Assembly (NCBI GenBank): GCA_020049335.1
Contig: JAIFKX010000130.1
Location: 1-40,009 of the forward strand
From: Paludibacter sp.
Lineage (GTDB): Bacteria; Bacteroidota; Bacteroidia; Bacteroidales; Paludibacteraceae
Direction of reading: 5' to 3'
DNA: 40,009 nucleotides
Both the position numbers and the translations under genes were made by a program. The stretch's first letter is position 1; each line of letters starts with the position of its first letter. The notes below the pieces were generated by a model, which was not told the origin of the DNA, did no database searches, and saw only the letters and a program-made list of their open reading frames with translations. This document shows positions 1 to 8,879 of this stretch, piece by piece.

Positions 1-2
1 CC

Positions 3-83
3 ACGCATATTGGCTTCGGTGGGCAAAACGACACTGCACTTACTCCGCGTTATTTATTGCGGTTGGGAAATGGTGAGTTGTGA
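3..83 (+). CDS. 3' end of a truncated CDS (…THIGFGGQNDTALTPRYLLRLGNGEL*), product unknown
   Basis: Open frame from the window edge to TGA at 81-83, followed by a strong hairpin at 159-212. Confidence 0.4.
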   Translation, partial: THIGFGGQNDTALTPRYLLRLGNGEL

Positions 84-158
84 GGAAGTGGGCCAAATGA
101 AACATTAAACAGTGTTCAAAGTCCGTTTAAACGTTAATAGTTAGTTTTTGAAGTAAAG

Positions 159-212
159 TAAAAGCACCCCGCAACAAAGCAGTTAAATTTGCTTGGTTGC
201 GGGGTGCTTTTA
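159..212. terminator. Rho-independent-type hairpin
   Basis: taaaagcaccccgcaacaaagca / tgcttggttgcggggtgctttta, 23-bp stem with one mismatch, T/A-rich flanks. Confidence 0.8.
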
Positions 213-250
213 AAATCAATAATACTCTTGAAATATTCTTGAAATATAAA

Positions 251-286
251 ATTAATGCAGCAAGTCAAACATCTTGCTGCATTAAT
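251..286 (-). terminator. Terminator hairpin for the 313-846 gene
   Basis: attaatgcagcaag-N8-cttgctgcattaat, perfect 14-bp stem just past the minus-strand stop. Confidence 0.7.
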
Positions 287-312
287 TAATAGGTTATAAA
301 TGTAGCAAAGGT

Positions 313-846
313 TTAGAATTTGTAAGCAGCTCCCAAAGTGAAGCTTCCTGTTGCTTTACCACCTTCTACAAATACACCCCAATTAGGAGTAAGTTCGTAA
401 CGTAAACCGCCGATAAAACCCCAAGTAAATAAAATTTTATTTTCTGCTGCTGTTTCATTACCAGCAACTTCGGTAGCTGCATGTTGTACCGAGAATCCAA
501 TTGCAGGCCCAGCATAAGCGTCTAATTTATCTATTATTTGATAATGTCCTAAAACGCGTACTCCGGGCGACAAAATGCTGTAACTTGTTGTAGATGTGCC
601 CCCGAACTGAGTTACTGTGCTGCTATAGCCATAATACCCAAAATATCCACCAATGCCCAAATTTAATTTATCCACATTAAACAGATTGTCTTTCACACCC
701 ACTTCGTACGAAAGTGCAATTGGAGTTCCAGATGCATTAAATCCAATGGTTGCTCCCAATAATTTTGTTCCTTTTTGAAATGTTTCTTGAGCGTTTGCAC
801 TCATAATTGCTGCTCCGAGAATAATTCCCAATACCAATCTTCTCAT
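313..846 (-). CDS. Outer-membrane beta-barrel (porin-family) protein
   Basis: 177 aa, signal peptide, alternating beta-strand pattern, C-terminal aromatic (AYKF). Confidence 0.75.
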   Translation of the reverse strand: MRRLVLGIILGAAIMSANAQETFQKGTKLLGATIGFNASGTPIALSYEVGVKDNLFNVDKLNLGIGGYFGYYGYSSTVTQFGGTSTTSYSILSPGVRVLGHYQIIDKLDAYAGPAIGFSVQHAATEVAGNETAAENKILFTWGFIGGLRYELTPNWGVFVEGGKATGSFTLGAAYKF

Positions 847-936
847 TTTTTTGTTTTTTTGTTGATTAATTTGTGCCTACCATTAACGTATTTCGGCTTT
901 GACGATGACTTTTTTTTGTCATAAAGCTTTGTGAAT

Positions 937-1194
937 TTATCTTTTTTCTAATTTTCGACGTTCAATGCCGCTGGAGGATATTATTTTTGCAATGTAAACA
1001 CCACGAGGAATGCCGTGCAGCGAAATAGATTCGTCGCATGAAATGTGTTTGGTGAGAAGTACTCTGCAATGGAAATCACTTATTACAAGCGTTACGTTAT
1101 CGTCGATGCCTGCAATTTGGAAGCTGTCAATCACCGGATACGGATGAAATACAATTTTGGGTTTTTGAACTGAAGATGTAAGTGCTTGTGTCAT
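937..1194 (-). CDS. Small stand-alone T9SS C-terminal-sorting-domain-like protein
   Basis: 85 aa: VIDSFQI…VTLVISDFHCRVLLTK…ISLHGIPRGVYIAKI…RRKLEKR resembles a type A CTD. Confidence 0.55.
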   Translation of the reverse strand: MTQALTSSVQKPKIVFHPYPVIDSFQIAGIDDNVTLVISDFHCRVLLTKHISCDESISLHGIPRGVYIAKIISSSGIERRKLEKR

Positions 1195-1318
1195 TTTTTT
1201 TTGTGCTGATTTGAATCGTTTTTTTCAATCAATAATCTTGGCACAAAAGTACATTTCATCTAGTGATAAAACCAAAAAAACAGGGGGGACAAAAAGTAGA
1301 CAGAGGAGAAAATAATAT

Positions 1319-3370
1319 TTAAATTGCTTGCATAAAGGAAGTTAAGTTTGTCTCCCTTTCTATCTGAAGTTTTTGGCGCAAGCGTAATCGCGCTTTTTTT
1401 AAAGCTTCCTCCGACTGAAAAGTGATGTTTGCAATGTCTTTGTTACTCATGTTAAGTTTTAAAAATGCACACATTTTTCTTTCGTTGGTAGTAAGGATAG
1501 GATAGGAGCTATTTATTTTTTCGTAAAACGAACCATGTACTTTTTCAAACAGAATTTCAAACTGTTCCCAATTCGAATTGTAGGACGATCGACGGTAATC
1601 CGAAACCAGCGAGTTGATTTCTTGTTTTCCATCATTAACAGTGTGCATTTCTATTTTTTGCAAGCGTTGAATGGTAAGCGCATCGCGCTCTGCATTCTGA
1701 ATAAGTTTTAAAGTGGCAGCTGTCATCGATTTTTGATTTAGCTCCAGCTCCTTGTTTATGCGTTCGTTCGAAAGTTTTAGCTGCTCGTTTAATACTATGT
1801 ATTCTTTGTTTAGCAGCAAATATTCGGCATTTAGTTTCTCAATTTTAGCATTTTGTTCAGTTAGTAAAAGGTTTGATTGGCGTTTTTCACGCAACGAACG
1901 ATAGATATACACAGCAAACAGCGACAAAAACAATATTATTATCAGCAGCGAAATCATAATTGCCGCTTGCTCGGTATCTTTTTTCTGTTGCTTGAGCTCT
2001 AAGGTATGTTTTTCTTTTTCTAATTTGTAGTTATATTCAAGTTCGGCAATGCGTTTTGTGTTTTTATCATTGCGTACACTGTCGTTTATTTGTGAAAATA
2101 ATTTTTGATGTAAATAGGCTTTTGAGCTATCGTTGGTAGCAGCATATATTTCGGACAGTTGCTTGTGAATATCTACTTTTAAATTAAGAATTAACATTTT
2201 ATCGGCTAAATCTAATGCTTTCAGCGTATATTTTAGGGCGTCGGCATATTGTTTTTGTATAAAATAGGCATTCCCTATTTCTAACAAAACGCCAGAGGTA
2301 GCAAGTTTGTTATTGCTTATTTTTAATGCTCTTTTATAATGTAGCAACCCTAAATCTATTTTTCCCTGCCTAACATAAAGGGGGGCTAAGTTTCGCGAAC
2401 TAAATGCCATAAAGGTGCTGTCATTTAGCTCTTTTGCTATTTTAAATGCTTTTTCTTTGTATTCAATTTCTCTAGGGTCATTGGTTTTTCCATAATTGTT
2501 TCCAATGTTATTGTAACACATAAATAGCTTTTTTTTATCCTTCAATTCGAGGGCAATTTTCAGTGCCCTTTTGTGGTAATTTTCGGACTTTGAATAGTCT
2601 CGAATATTTGAATAAAGCACACCAATATCGCTCAATGCCAAAAATAGATTTAATCGGTTGTTGCTGTTTTCCACTTGTAACAAATACTTCAGATAATACT
2701 CCAACGACAGAGGATAATTTCCTTGAAAATTATATACAAGCCCCAACATTTGAATACATTTAGACGCTGATGGCTCATCACCATTTTTTTCAGCCATTTC
2801 CAAGGCTTTCTGAAAAGTTGAAATTGACTTATCGTACACACTAATACGCATGTAGTATAAGCCTAATCGGGTCATAAATTTGGCAATGTCTTTTTTATCG
2901 TTTGTCTTTTCGGCTAAACTAATGGCGTGAAGTTGAAGCCTGAGTGCTTCATTTTTATCTTTTCCTAAGTAAAGAGTTCCAAGCATTGAACTAATACTCG
3001 CTATATCGGAATTTGAATTAATACTTTCGGCAATTTTTAAGCCTTTAGTAAGGTTTTCAATCGCCAAATTCACATTATCCGTTTGACTTGCCCACCCAAA
3101 AGCAGCGTAACTTTTTGCTAAACCTTTTTTGTAATTTAATTTTTCGGCCAAATCTATCGCTAACTTCGAATACTTCATGGCTTTATTATTGTCGGCTCCA
3201 CGAAGTTCAAAAGCAATTTCAGTCAATAAATCTACCTTAGTGGAGTCATCGTCATGCTGTAATTTCAGTAGATTTTCTAAGCTGTCCACTTTTATTTTAT
3301 CTTGCGATTTTGTAACGGTGGCAAATAGGAGAAGAAACAGACAAAGGGTTAAAGGAGGTATTTTGTTCAT
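1319..3370 (-). CDS. TPR-repeat, single-TM, C-terminal LuxR-like HTH regulator (copy 1)
   Basis: 683 aa; TPRs, TM segment (IMISLLIIILFLSLFAVYIY), coiled coil, C-terminal HTH (LTTNERKMCAFLKLNMSNKDIANIT). Confidence 0.8.
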   Translation of the reverse strand: MNKIPPLTLCLFLLLFATVTKSQDKIKVDSLENLLKLQHDDDSTKVDLLTEIAFELRGADNNKAMKYSKLAIDLAEKLNYKKGLAKSYAAFGWASQTDNVNLAIENLTKGLKIAESINSNSDIASISSMLGTLYLGKDKNEALRLQLHAISLAEKTNDKKDIAKFMTRLGLYYMRISVYDKSISTFQKALEMAEKNGDEPSASKCIQMLGLVYNFQGNYPLSLEYYLKYLLQVENSNNRLNLFLALSDIGVLYSNIRDYSKSENYHKRALKIALELKDKKKLFMCYNNIGNNYGKTNDPREIEYKEKAFKIAKELNDSTFMAFSSRNLAPLYVRQGKIDLGLLHYKRALKISNNKLATSGVLLEIGNAYFIQKQYADALKYTLKALDLADKMLILNLKVDIHKQLSEIYAATNDSSKAYLHQKLFSQINDSVRNDKNTKRIAELEYNYKLEKEKHTLELKQQKKDTEQAAIMISLLIIILFLSLFAVYIYRSLREKRQSNLLLTEQNAKIEKLNAEYLLLNKEYIVLNEQLKLSNERINKELELNQKSMTAATLKLIQNAERDALTIQRLQKIEMHTVNDGKQEINSLVSDYRRSSYNSNWEQFEILFEKVHGSFYEKINSSYPILTTNERKMCAFLKLNMSNKDIANITFQSEEALKKARLRLRQKLQIERETNLTSFMQAI

Positions 3371-3415
3371 GTAATTTTTTTTTGTAGAATTAGTAACTCG
3401 CTATCAATGAATATT

Positions 3416-5242
3416 TTAAAATGCTTGCATAAAAGAAGTTAGATTCGTTTCGCGATCGAGTTGGAGTTTTTGGCGCAAGCGTAATCGCGCTTTTTTCAAA
3501 GCCTCCTCCGACTGAAAAGTGATGTTTGCAATGTCTTTGTTACTCATATTTAGTTTTAAAAATGCACACATTTTTCTTTCGTTGGTAGTAAGGATAGGGT
3601 AGGAGCTGTTAATTTTTTCGTAAAACGAACCATGTACTTTTTCGAAAAGAATTTCAAATTCTTCCCAATTGGAATTGTAAGCCGCTCGTCGGTAATCCGA
3701 AACTAGCGAGCTGATTTCTTGTTTTCCATCATTAACAGTGTGCATTTCTATTCTCTGCAAGCGTTGGATGGTAAGCGCATCGCGCTCGGCATTCTGAATA
3801 AGTTTTAGAGTGGCAGCTGTCATCGATTTCTGATTTAGTTCCAACTCCTTGTTTATGCGGTCGTTCGAAATTTTTAGTTGCTCGTTTAGCACTAAGTATT
3901 CTTTGTTCAAAGTCAAATATTCGCCATTTAGTTTTTCAATCTTGGTGTTCTGTTCGGTTAATAAAAGATTTGTTTGGCGTTTTACACGCAACGAACGATA
4001 AATATATACGGCAAACAGCGACAAGAAAAATATTATTATCACCAGCGAAATCATTATTGCCGATTGGATGGTATCTTTTTTTTGTTGCTTGAGCTCTAAG
4101 GCATGTTTTTCTTTTTCAAGTTTGTAGTTATATTCAAGTTCTGCAATTCGTTTCGTGTTTTTAGTATTGTAAACGCTATCGTTTATTTGGGTAAATAATT
4201 TATGATGAAAATAAGCTTTTGAGCTATCGTTGGTAAGTGCGTATATCTCAGACAGTTGTTTGTGAATGTCGTTTTTCGAATCCATCAAATTCTGTTCGTT
4301 GGCGTAGTCAAGCGCTTTCAGTGTGTTTTTTAAGGCATCTCCATATTGCTTTTGTTTTAAAAATACGGTTCCTCTTTTGTTATAAATTTCGCAAACGGGA
4401 CGCATCCATTTTGTTTCTTCGCTCATTTTCAAAGCTTTATTGTAACTTTCAAGTGCCTTATTCAGTTTGCCTTGAAAAACATATACATCGCCCAAAAAAA
4501 TCAGAGTACTTATGGTTATCTGTTTATCGCCTAATTCTTCACTAATTTTCAACGCTTTGTAAAAATAATCCAACGAACGCAAATCATTCATTTTTTTGTA
4601 AACCGTACCGATATTAGCATAGCTACCAGCTATTCTGCGTTTATTGTTCAATTCTTGAGCCATTTTCAAAGCTCTCCCATAATAATCCAACGCTTTTGGA
4701 TAATCATTTGTCATTAAATAGATATTCCCAATACTATTTATTCCATTCTGAATGCTTTCTTTTTGATTGATATTCTCATTTAATTTCAGAAATTTGAGAA
4801 AGTAATCGAGAGCCAATGCATAATTACCTTGATAAGCATATATTGTACCAATGCCATTCAAGCAGCTCGATTTCAAAGAGTTATCTTTAAGTTCTTCCGC
4901 GTTTTTCAAAGCATCCTTGTAGGTATCAATGGCAATTTCGTAGTGACCCAGTTCTCTTTCCACCAGCGACATATTTACCATTGCTCTTGTTTTCAATTTT
5001 AAATGTTTGAGCTGATTGCCAAGTTTGAGTGCATCTACGGCATACTTTTGTGCGGTGTTAATATCTTTGAGATATGTTTCCGAAACAATTTTATTAAGCA
5101 GTTTCAATTTAATTGTATCCTCGGCAGTATGATTTCTCAAAAGGTTTTCGAGACTGTCGAGTTTTTGTGCATACTGTGCGAACAGAGCATTTGTAGTACT
5201 GATTGTGAAAAATAACAAGCAGTTTTTCAGATACTTATTCAT
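3416..5242 (-). CDS. TPR-repeat, single-TM, C-terminal LuxR-like HTH regulator (copy 2)
   Basis: 608 aa; tandem paralog of 1319-3370 with a nearly identical C-terminal part. Confidence 0.8.
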   Translation of the reverse strand: MNKYLKNCLLFFTISTTNALFAQYAQKLDSLENLLRNHTAEDTIKLKLLNKIVSETYLKDINTAQKYAVDALKLGNQLKHLKLKTRAMVNMSLVERELGHYEIAIDTYKDALKNAEELKDNSLKSSCLNGIGTIYAYQGNYALALDYFLKFLKLNENINQKESIQNGINSIGNIYLMTNDYPKALDYYGRALKMAQELNNKRRIAGSYANIGTVYKKMNDLRSLDYFYKALKISEELGDKQITISTLIFLGDVYVFQGKLNKALESYNKALKMSEETKWMRPVCEIYNKRGTVFLKQKQYGDALKNTLKALDYANEQNLMDSKNDIHKQLSEIYALTNDSSKAYFHHKLFTQINDSVYNTKNTKRIAELEYNYKLEKEKHALELKQQKKDTIQSAIMISLVIIIFFLSLFAVYIYRSLRVKRQTNLLLTEQNTKIEKLNGEYLTLNKEYLVLNEQLKISNDRINKELELNQKSMTAATLKLIQNAERDALTIQRLQRIEMHTVNDGKQEISSLVSDYRRAAYNSNWEEFEILFEKVHGSFYEKINSSYPILTTNERKMCAFLKLNMSNKDIANITFQSEEALKKARLRLRQKLQLDRETNLTSFMQAF

Positions 5243-5623
5243 AAAAGTAGGGCGGAATTTATTATTTCAGCAGTTTTAACAATCGTAAATATCATTCTTT
5301 TTTTGAAGGCACAAAATTACACAAAAAAATCATATTTCCTTTCATTTTACGAATCTAAAGTTTCGAATTTTGAGCCAAGAAAACATATTTCTTTTTTATT
5401 CTACTTTGACACATTATATTTTTAATAGAAAAATAAATGCGAATAAGCAACCCAACCACCGCAGATTTGTGTGTTTGCGGTGATGGGGTTTTAATTTCCT
5501 ACTTTTCTGGTTTTTATTACTGCATTTCCTACCTAAATGTAAGTTTTTAATGCGCTTATATTCTGACTATTAGTACTTGTTTGATGTGCTCAAATCATTT
5601 TTAAAAAACTATTTGTTTGATAC

Positions 5624-5639
5624 TGTTATATTTACAACA
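5624..5639 (+). promoter_or_regulatory. Candidate NifA upstream activating sequence
   Basis: TGT-TATATTTACA-ACA matches TGT-N10-ACA; upstream of nifB. Confidence 0.5.
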
Positions 5640-5673
5640 AATGAGAGCTGAAAATATGTTGTAAAACATGTAA

Positions 5674-5690
5674 TGGCACGATAAATGAAT
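5674..5690 (+). promoter_or_regulatory. Candidate sigma-54 -24/-12 promoter of nifB
   Basis: TGGCACG-ATAA-ATGAAT: perfect -24 element, weak -12 (GA instead of GC). Confidence 0.4.
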
Positions 5691-5702
5691 AATGAATGGC
5701 AA

Positions 5703-5743
5703 CCCCTAACCCCTAAAGGGGAAATAAATTAGTATTGATAATC
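5703..5743 (-). repeat. Type A palindromic repeat upstream of the nifB start
   Basis: cccctaacccctaaaggggaaataaattagtattgataatc. Confidence 0.9.
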
Positions 5744-5759
5744 AAAAAAGCATATAAAT

Positions 5760-7073
5760 ATGGAAAGTACACGAGAAAATATTTCAGATAAAAGTAATTT
5801 CAACTCCCCCTTAGGGGTTGGGGGTCAGTCTGCCCATCCTTGCTTCGATAAAGAAGCCAAACACACCAATGCCCGCGTGCATTTACCTGTAGCTCCAAAG
5901 TGTAATATCCAATGTGGTTACTGCAACCGCAAGTACGACTGCGTGAACGAAAGTCGCCCGGGTGTTACTTCCTCAATTCTGAAACCTTATCAAGCGGTAG
6001 AATACCTGAAAGATTTAGATAAACGCATAGATAATTTAGTAGTAATAGGCATTGCAGGCCCCGGTGATCCGTTTGCCAATGCAGAGGAAACCCTCGAAAC
6101 CATGCGCCGTGCTAAAGCTGAATTTCCCGAAAAGATTTTCTGTCTTTCCACCAATGGCTTGGATTTAGAACCTCATATCGACGAAATTGCCGAATTGGGT
6201 GTAACACACGTTACCATTACCATTAATGCTGTTGATCCTGCCATTACTGCTAAAGTATATAAATGGGTGCGTTACAACAAAAAAGTATATCGCGGCATCG
6301 AAGGTGCTACTATATTATTAGAGCGTCAGTTGGCTTGTATTCCAAAACTGAAAGCGGCTGGCATTACCGTAAAAATAAATTCGATAGTTATTCCAGGCAT
6401 CAACGAAGAACATATTCCCGAAGTGGCCAAAAAATGTGCTGAACTTGGTGCTGATGTTATCAACTGTATTCCATTGTTACCAACAGCCGACACCGATTTT
6501 GCCGAATTGGTTGAACCAGATGCAAAAATGGTTTTTAGAGTACGCACATTAGCTTCGGAATTTTTACCTATAATGAGTCATTGTGCACGATGTAGAGCAG
6601 ATGCAGCGGGATTGCTAGGCAAAGATTTAAGCGAAACACACGTGTTGCTCAAAGAATATTCTACCCGCGAAGAAATTGACACCGACCGACCTTATGTAGC
6701 CGTGGCTACCAACGAAGGAATGTTGGTAAATCAACATTTAGGTGAAGCAAGCTCGTTGTATATTTTCCGCCAAACTCCCAATGGATTTAAGTTTGTGGAA
6801 ATGCGCGAAACACCTCCAACAGGTGGTGGCGACCGTCGGTGGTTGGATATGGCGCGCCTTTTGGTCGATTGTCGGGCTATTTTGGTGAGTGGCGCAGGAG
6901 AAAATCCGAAAACAATGCTTAATTCTTGCAAAGTACATGTGGTGGAAATGACCGGATTGATTGACGAAGGTCTCGAAGGCGTTTACAACAACAAGGTGAT
7001 TCGCTCTATAGCCAAACCCGATGCTTTTAAATGCGGTAGCGCCTGTAAAGGCGATGCGCAGGGATGCGGATAA
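5760..7073 (+). CDS. nifB: Nitrogenase FeMo-cofactor biosynthesis protein NifB (radical SAM plus C-terminal NifX-like domain)
   Basis: 437 aa; HLPVAPKCNIQCGYCNRKYDCVNESRPGVTS; C-terminal VAVATNEGMLVNQHLGEA; repeat-encoded N-terminus. Confidence 0.97.
   Translation: MESTRENISDKSNFNSPLGVGGQSAHPCFDKEAKHTNARVHLPVAPKCNIQCGYCNRKYDCVNESRPGVTSSILKPYQAVEYLKDLDKRIDNLVVIGIAGPGDPFANAEETLETMRRAKAEFPEKIFCLSTNGLDLEPHIDEIAELGVTHVTITINAVDPAITAKVYKWVRYNKKVYRGIEGATILLERQLACIPKLKAAGITVKINSIVIPGINEEHIPEVAKKCAELGADVINCIPLLPTADTDFAELVEPDAKMVFRVRTLASEFLPIMSHCARCRADAAGLLGKDLSETHVLLKEYSTREEIDTDRPYVAVATNEGMLVNQHLGEASSLYIFRQTPNGFKFVEMRETPPTGGGDRRWLDMARLLVDCRAILVSGAGENPKTMLNSCKVHVVEMTGLIDEGLEGVYNNKVIRSIAKPDAFKCGSACKGDAQGCG
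5787..5826 (+). repeat. Type A repeat translated in the nifB N-terminus
   Basis: gataaaagtaatttcaactcccccttaggggttgggggtc encodes DKSNFNSPLGVGG. Confidence 0.9.
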
Positions 7074-7074
7074 G

Positions 7075-7182
7075 ACCCCTAACCCCTAAAGGGGAATAAG
7101 AAAAACCCCAAGTTTTTTATAAAATTAGAAATTAATATATTGTCAAACAAAAAACTCTTATTCCCCTTTAGGGTTTAGGGGT
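7075..7182. repeat. Inverted pair of type A repeats after nifB
   Basis: acccctaacccctaaaggggaataag (7075-7100) / cttattcccctttagggtttaggggt (7157-7182), 25/26 complementary. Confidence 0.9.
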
Positions 7183-7203
7183 TATTTATTAAATCACCGC
7201 CCC

Positions 7204-7230
7204 AAAACCCCCTTTAGGGGGCAGGGGGTC
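7204..7230 (+). repeat. Diverged type A copy upstream of the ferredoxin gene
   Basis: aaaacccccttta-gggggcagggggtc. Confidence 0.7.
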
Positions 7231-7239
7231 ATTAAAAAG

Positions 7240-7548
7240 ATGAAAAAACCTCAGCACATGATTTTGGTATGTAACTCGTACCGCGTGGCCGGTGATGCTC
7301 AAGGAGCATGCAACAAAAAAGGAGCAACAGCTATGCTTCAATACATAGCCGAAGAAGCGTCCGATCGTGGATTGGATGTAGTAGTAACAACAACTGCTTG
7401 TCTGAACGTTTGTTCGCAAGGGCCTGTAATGGTTGTACAACCCAGCAACTACTGGTATGGTGGCGTAACGGGCGAAGATGTAATCGACGAAATTCTCGAC
7501 GCGCTCGAAGAAGGCGAATGCTGCGAGAAGTATTCGATAGCAGACTGA
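7240..7548 (+). CDS. [2Fe-2S] thioredoxin-like ferredoxin, nif-associated
   Basis: 102 aa; MILVCNSYR…TTACLNVCSQGPVMVVQPSNYWYGGVT, Cys pattern of the Shethna-like family. Confidence 0.85.
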   Translation: MKKPQHMILVCNSYRVAGDAQGACNKKGATAMLQYIAEEASDRGLDVVVTTTACLNVCSQGPVMVVQPSNYWYGGVTGEDVIDEILDALEEGECCEKYSIAD

Positions 7549-7590
7549 CCCCCAACCCCTCCCGTCTTCGTCGGGATAAATTGCGGGGAG
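7549..7590 (-). repeat. Type B palindromic repeat abutting the ferredoxin stop
   Basis: cccccaacccctcccgtcttcgtcgggataaattgcggggag. Confidence 0.9.
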
Positions 7591-7603
7591 TAAGAAAAGA
7601 ACG

Positions 7604-7641
7604 CTAACCCCTAAAGGGGAATTGAGATTAGTGTTAATAAT
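7604..7641 (-). repeat. Type A repeat upstream of the nifV start
   Basis: taacccctaaaggggaattgagattagtgttaataat. Confidence 0.85.
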
Positions 7642-7643
7642 TT

Positions 7644-8873
7644 TTGAAAATTAGATTTATGAATGCAAACAATAATATTAGAGATGAAAGTAACTTCAAT
7701 TCCCCTTTAGGGGTTAGGGGTCTTCCATACTTTATCGATACCACTTTACGCGATGGCGAACAAGCGCCAGGTGTTGTTTTCGGACTTAGGGAAAAAATTC
7801 GCATTGCCGAATTGTTAGACGATATATGGGTACCCGAAATTGAAATTGGCACGCCAGCAATGGGCGAAAAAGAAATCAGCGACATTCGTAGTATTTGTAA
7901 AATTGGTTTTAATTTCAAAACATTAGCATGGTGTAGAGCTACTAAAACAGACATTCAAATGGCTAAACGAGCTGGAACAAATGGTATTCATTTGTCGTTT
8001 CCAGTTTCAGCTGTTTTAATGAAAGTTATGGATAAAAGTCCCGATTGGGTGATGAAGCAATTGCTCGAAACCTCACAAATTGCCGCGAGCGAGTTCGAAT
8101 ATGTAACGATTGGTGCTCAAGATGCTTCGCGTGCCGAACTTTCATTTTTAAAAGAATTTGTTTCGAGTGCAAAAGATTTTGGTGCTTCGCGCATACGTTT
8201 GGCTGATACAGTGGGCGTATTAAATCCAATGACGACTTTTGATATGGTAAGTGCTATTCGAAAAGTGGAACCAGATATTCCACTCGAAATTCATGCTCAT
8301 AATGATTTAGGAATGGCAACTGCCAACACTTTAGCGGCTTACATGGCTGGAGCTAATTGCCTAAGTACTACCGTAAATGGGTTAGGCGAACGAGCGGGAA
8401 ATGCCCCAATGGAAGAAGTGGCAATGGCCCTGGAAATGAGTGCAAAAGTGAACTGTGGATTACAAACCGATAAATTTCAGGCAATAAGCGAATATGTGGC
8501 TAAAGTATCGAACCGCCACGTAGGCGACAGCAAACCTATAACAGGAAAAATGGCGCTGACCCACGAAAGTGGAATTCACACCAATAGTTTAATGAAAAAC
8601 CGCAGTTCGTATCAGTTGCTCTCTGCCGAGAGAATTGGACGCCAAGAAGTTGATTTTCTCATTGGTAAACATAGTGGCAAAGCTACATTAGAGTTTTTTA
8701 TGCACGAATCGGGGCTGCTTTTTGATGATGCTTTTACCTCACGCTTGTTGATTTTAGTAAAAAAAATGGCTGAGAAATTAAAACGAACCATTTCAAAAAA
8801 AGAGTTCTTCGATTTATATACGCAAGAATATGTTCGTATTATAAATCAAGAATTATCCATTTTAAAATATTAA
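7644..8873 (+). CDS. nifV: Homocitrate synthase NifV
   Basis: 409 aa; FIDTTLRDGEQAPGVVF, HAHNDLGMATANT; TTG start in the track, ATG at 7659 is an alternative; repeat-encoded N-terminus. Confidence 0.95.
   Translation: MKIRFMNANNNIRDESNFNSPLGVRGLPYFIDTTLRDGEQAPGVVFGLREKIRIAELLDDIWVPEIEIGTPAMGEKEISDIRSICKIGFNFKTLAWCRATKTDIQMAKRAGTNGIHLSFPVSAVLMKVMDKSPDWVMKQLLETSQIAASEFEYVTIGAQDASRAELSFLKEFVSSAKDFGASRIRLADTVGVLNPMTTFDMVSAIRKVEPDIPLEIHAHNDLGMATANTLAAYMAGANCLSTTVNGLGERAGNAPMEEVAMALEMSAKVNCGLQTDKFQAISEYVAKVSNRHVGDSKPITGKMALTHESGIHTNSLMKNRSSYQLLSAERIGRQEVDFLIGKHSGKATLEFFMHESGLLFDDAFTSRLLILVKKMAEKLKRTISKKEFFDLYTQEYVRIINQELSILKY
7680..7722 (+). repeat. Type A repeat translated in the nifV N-terminus
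   Basis: agagatgaaagtaacttcaattcccctttaggggttaggggtc encodes RDESNFNSPLGVRG. Confidence 0.9.
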
Positions 8874-8879
8874 AAAGTT

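Noticed and set aside
4237-4545. 102-aa plus-strand ORF (and similar antisense ORFs such as 12204-12701, 29275-29898, 33730-34329)
   Set aside because: Antisense to well-supported coding genes with no family-like features; treated as spurious.
5703-7230. GC-rich hairpins as simple transcription terminators
   Set aside because: Several copies lie inside ORFs or just after start codons, lack T-runs and recur in both orientations, so ordinary termination does not explain them.
7308-7607. 99-aa ORF overlapping the ferredoxin gene in another frame
   Set aside because: Arg-rich off-frame translation of the ferredoxin plus repeat; not credible.
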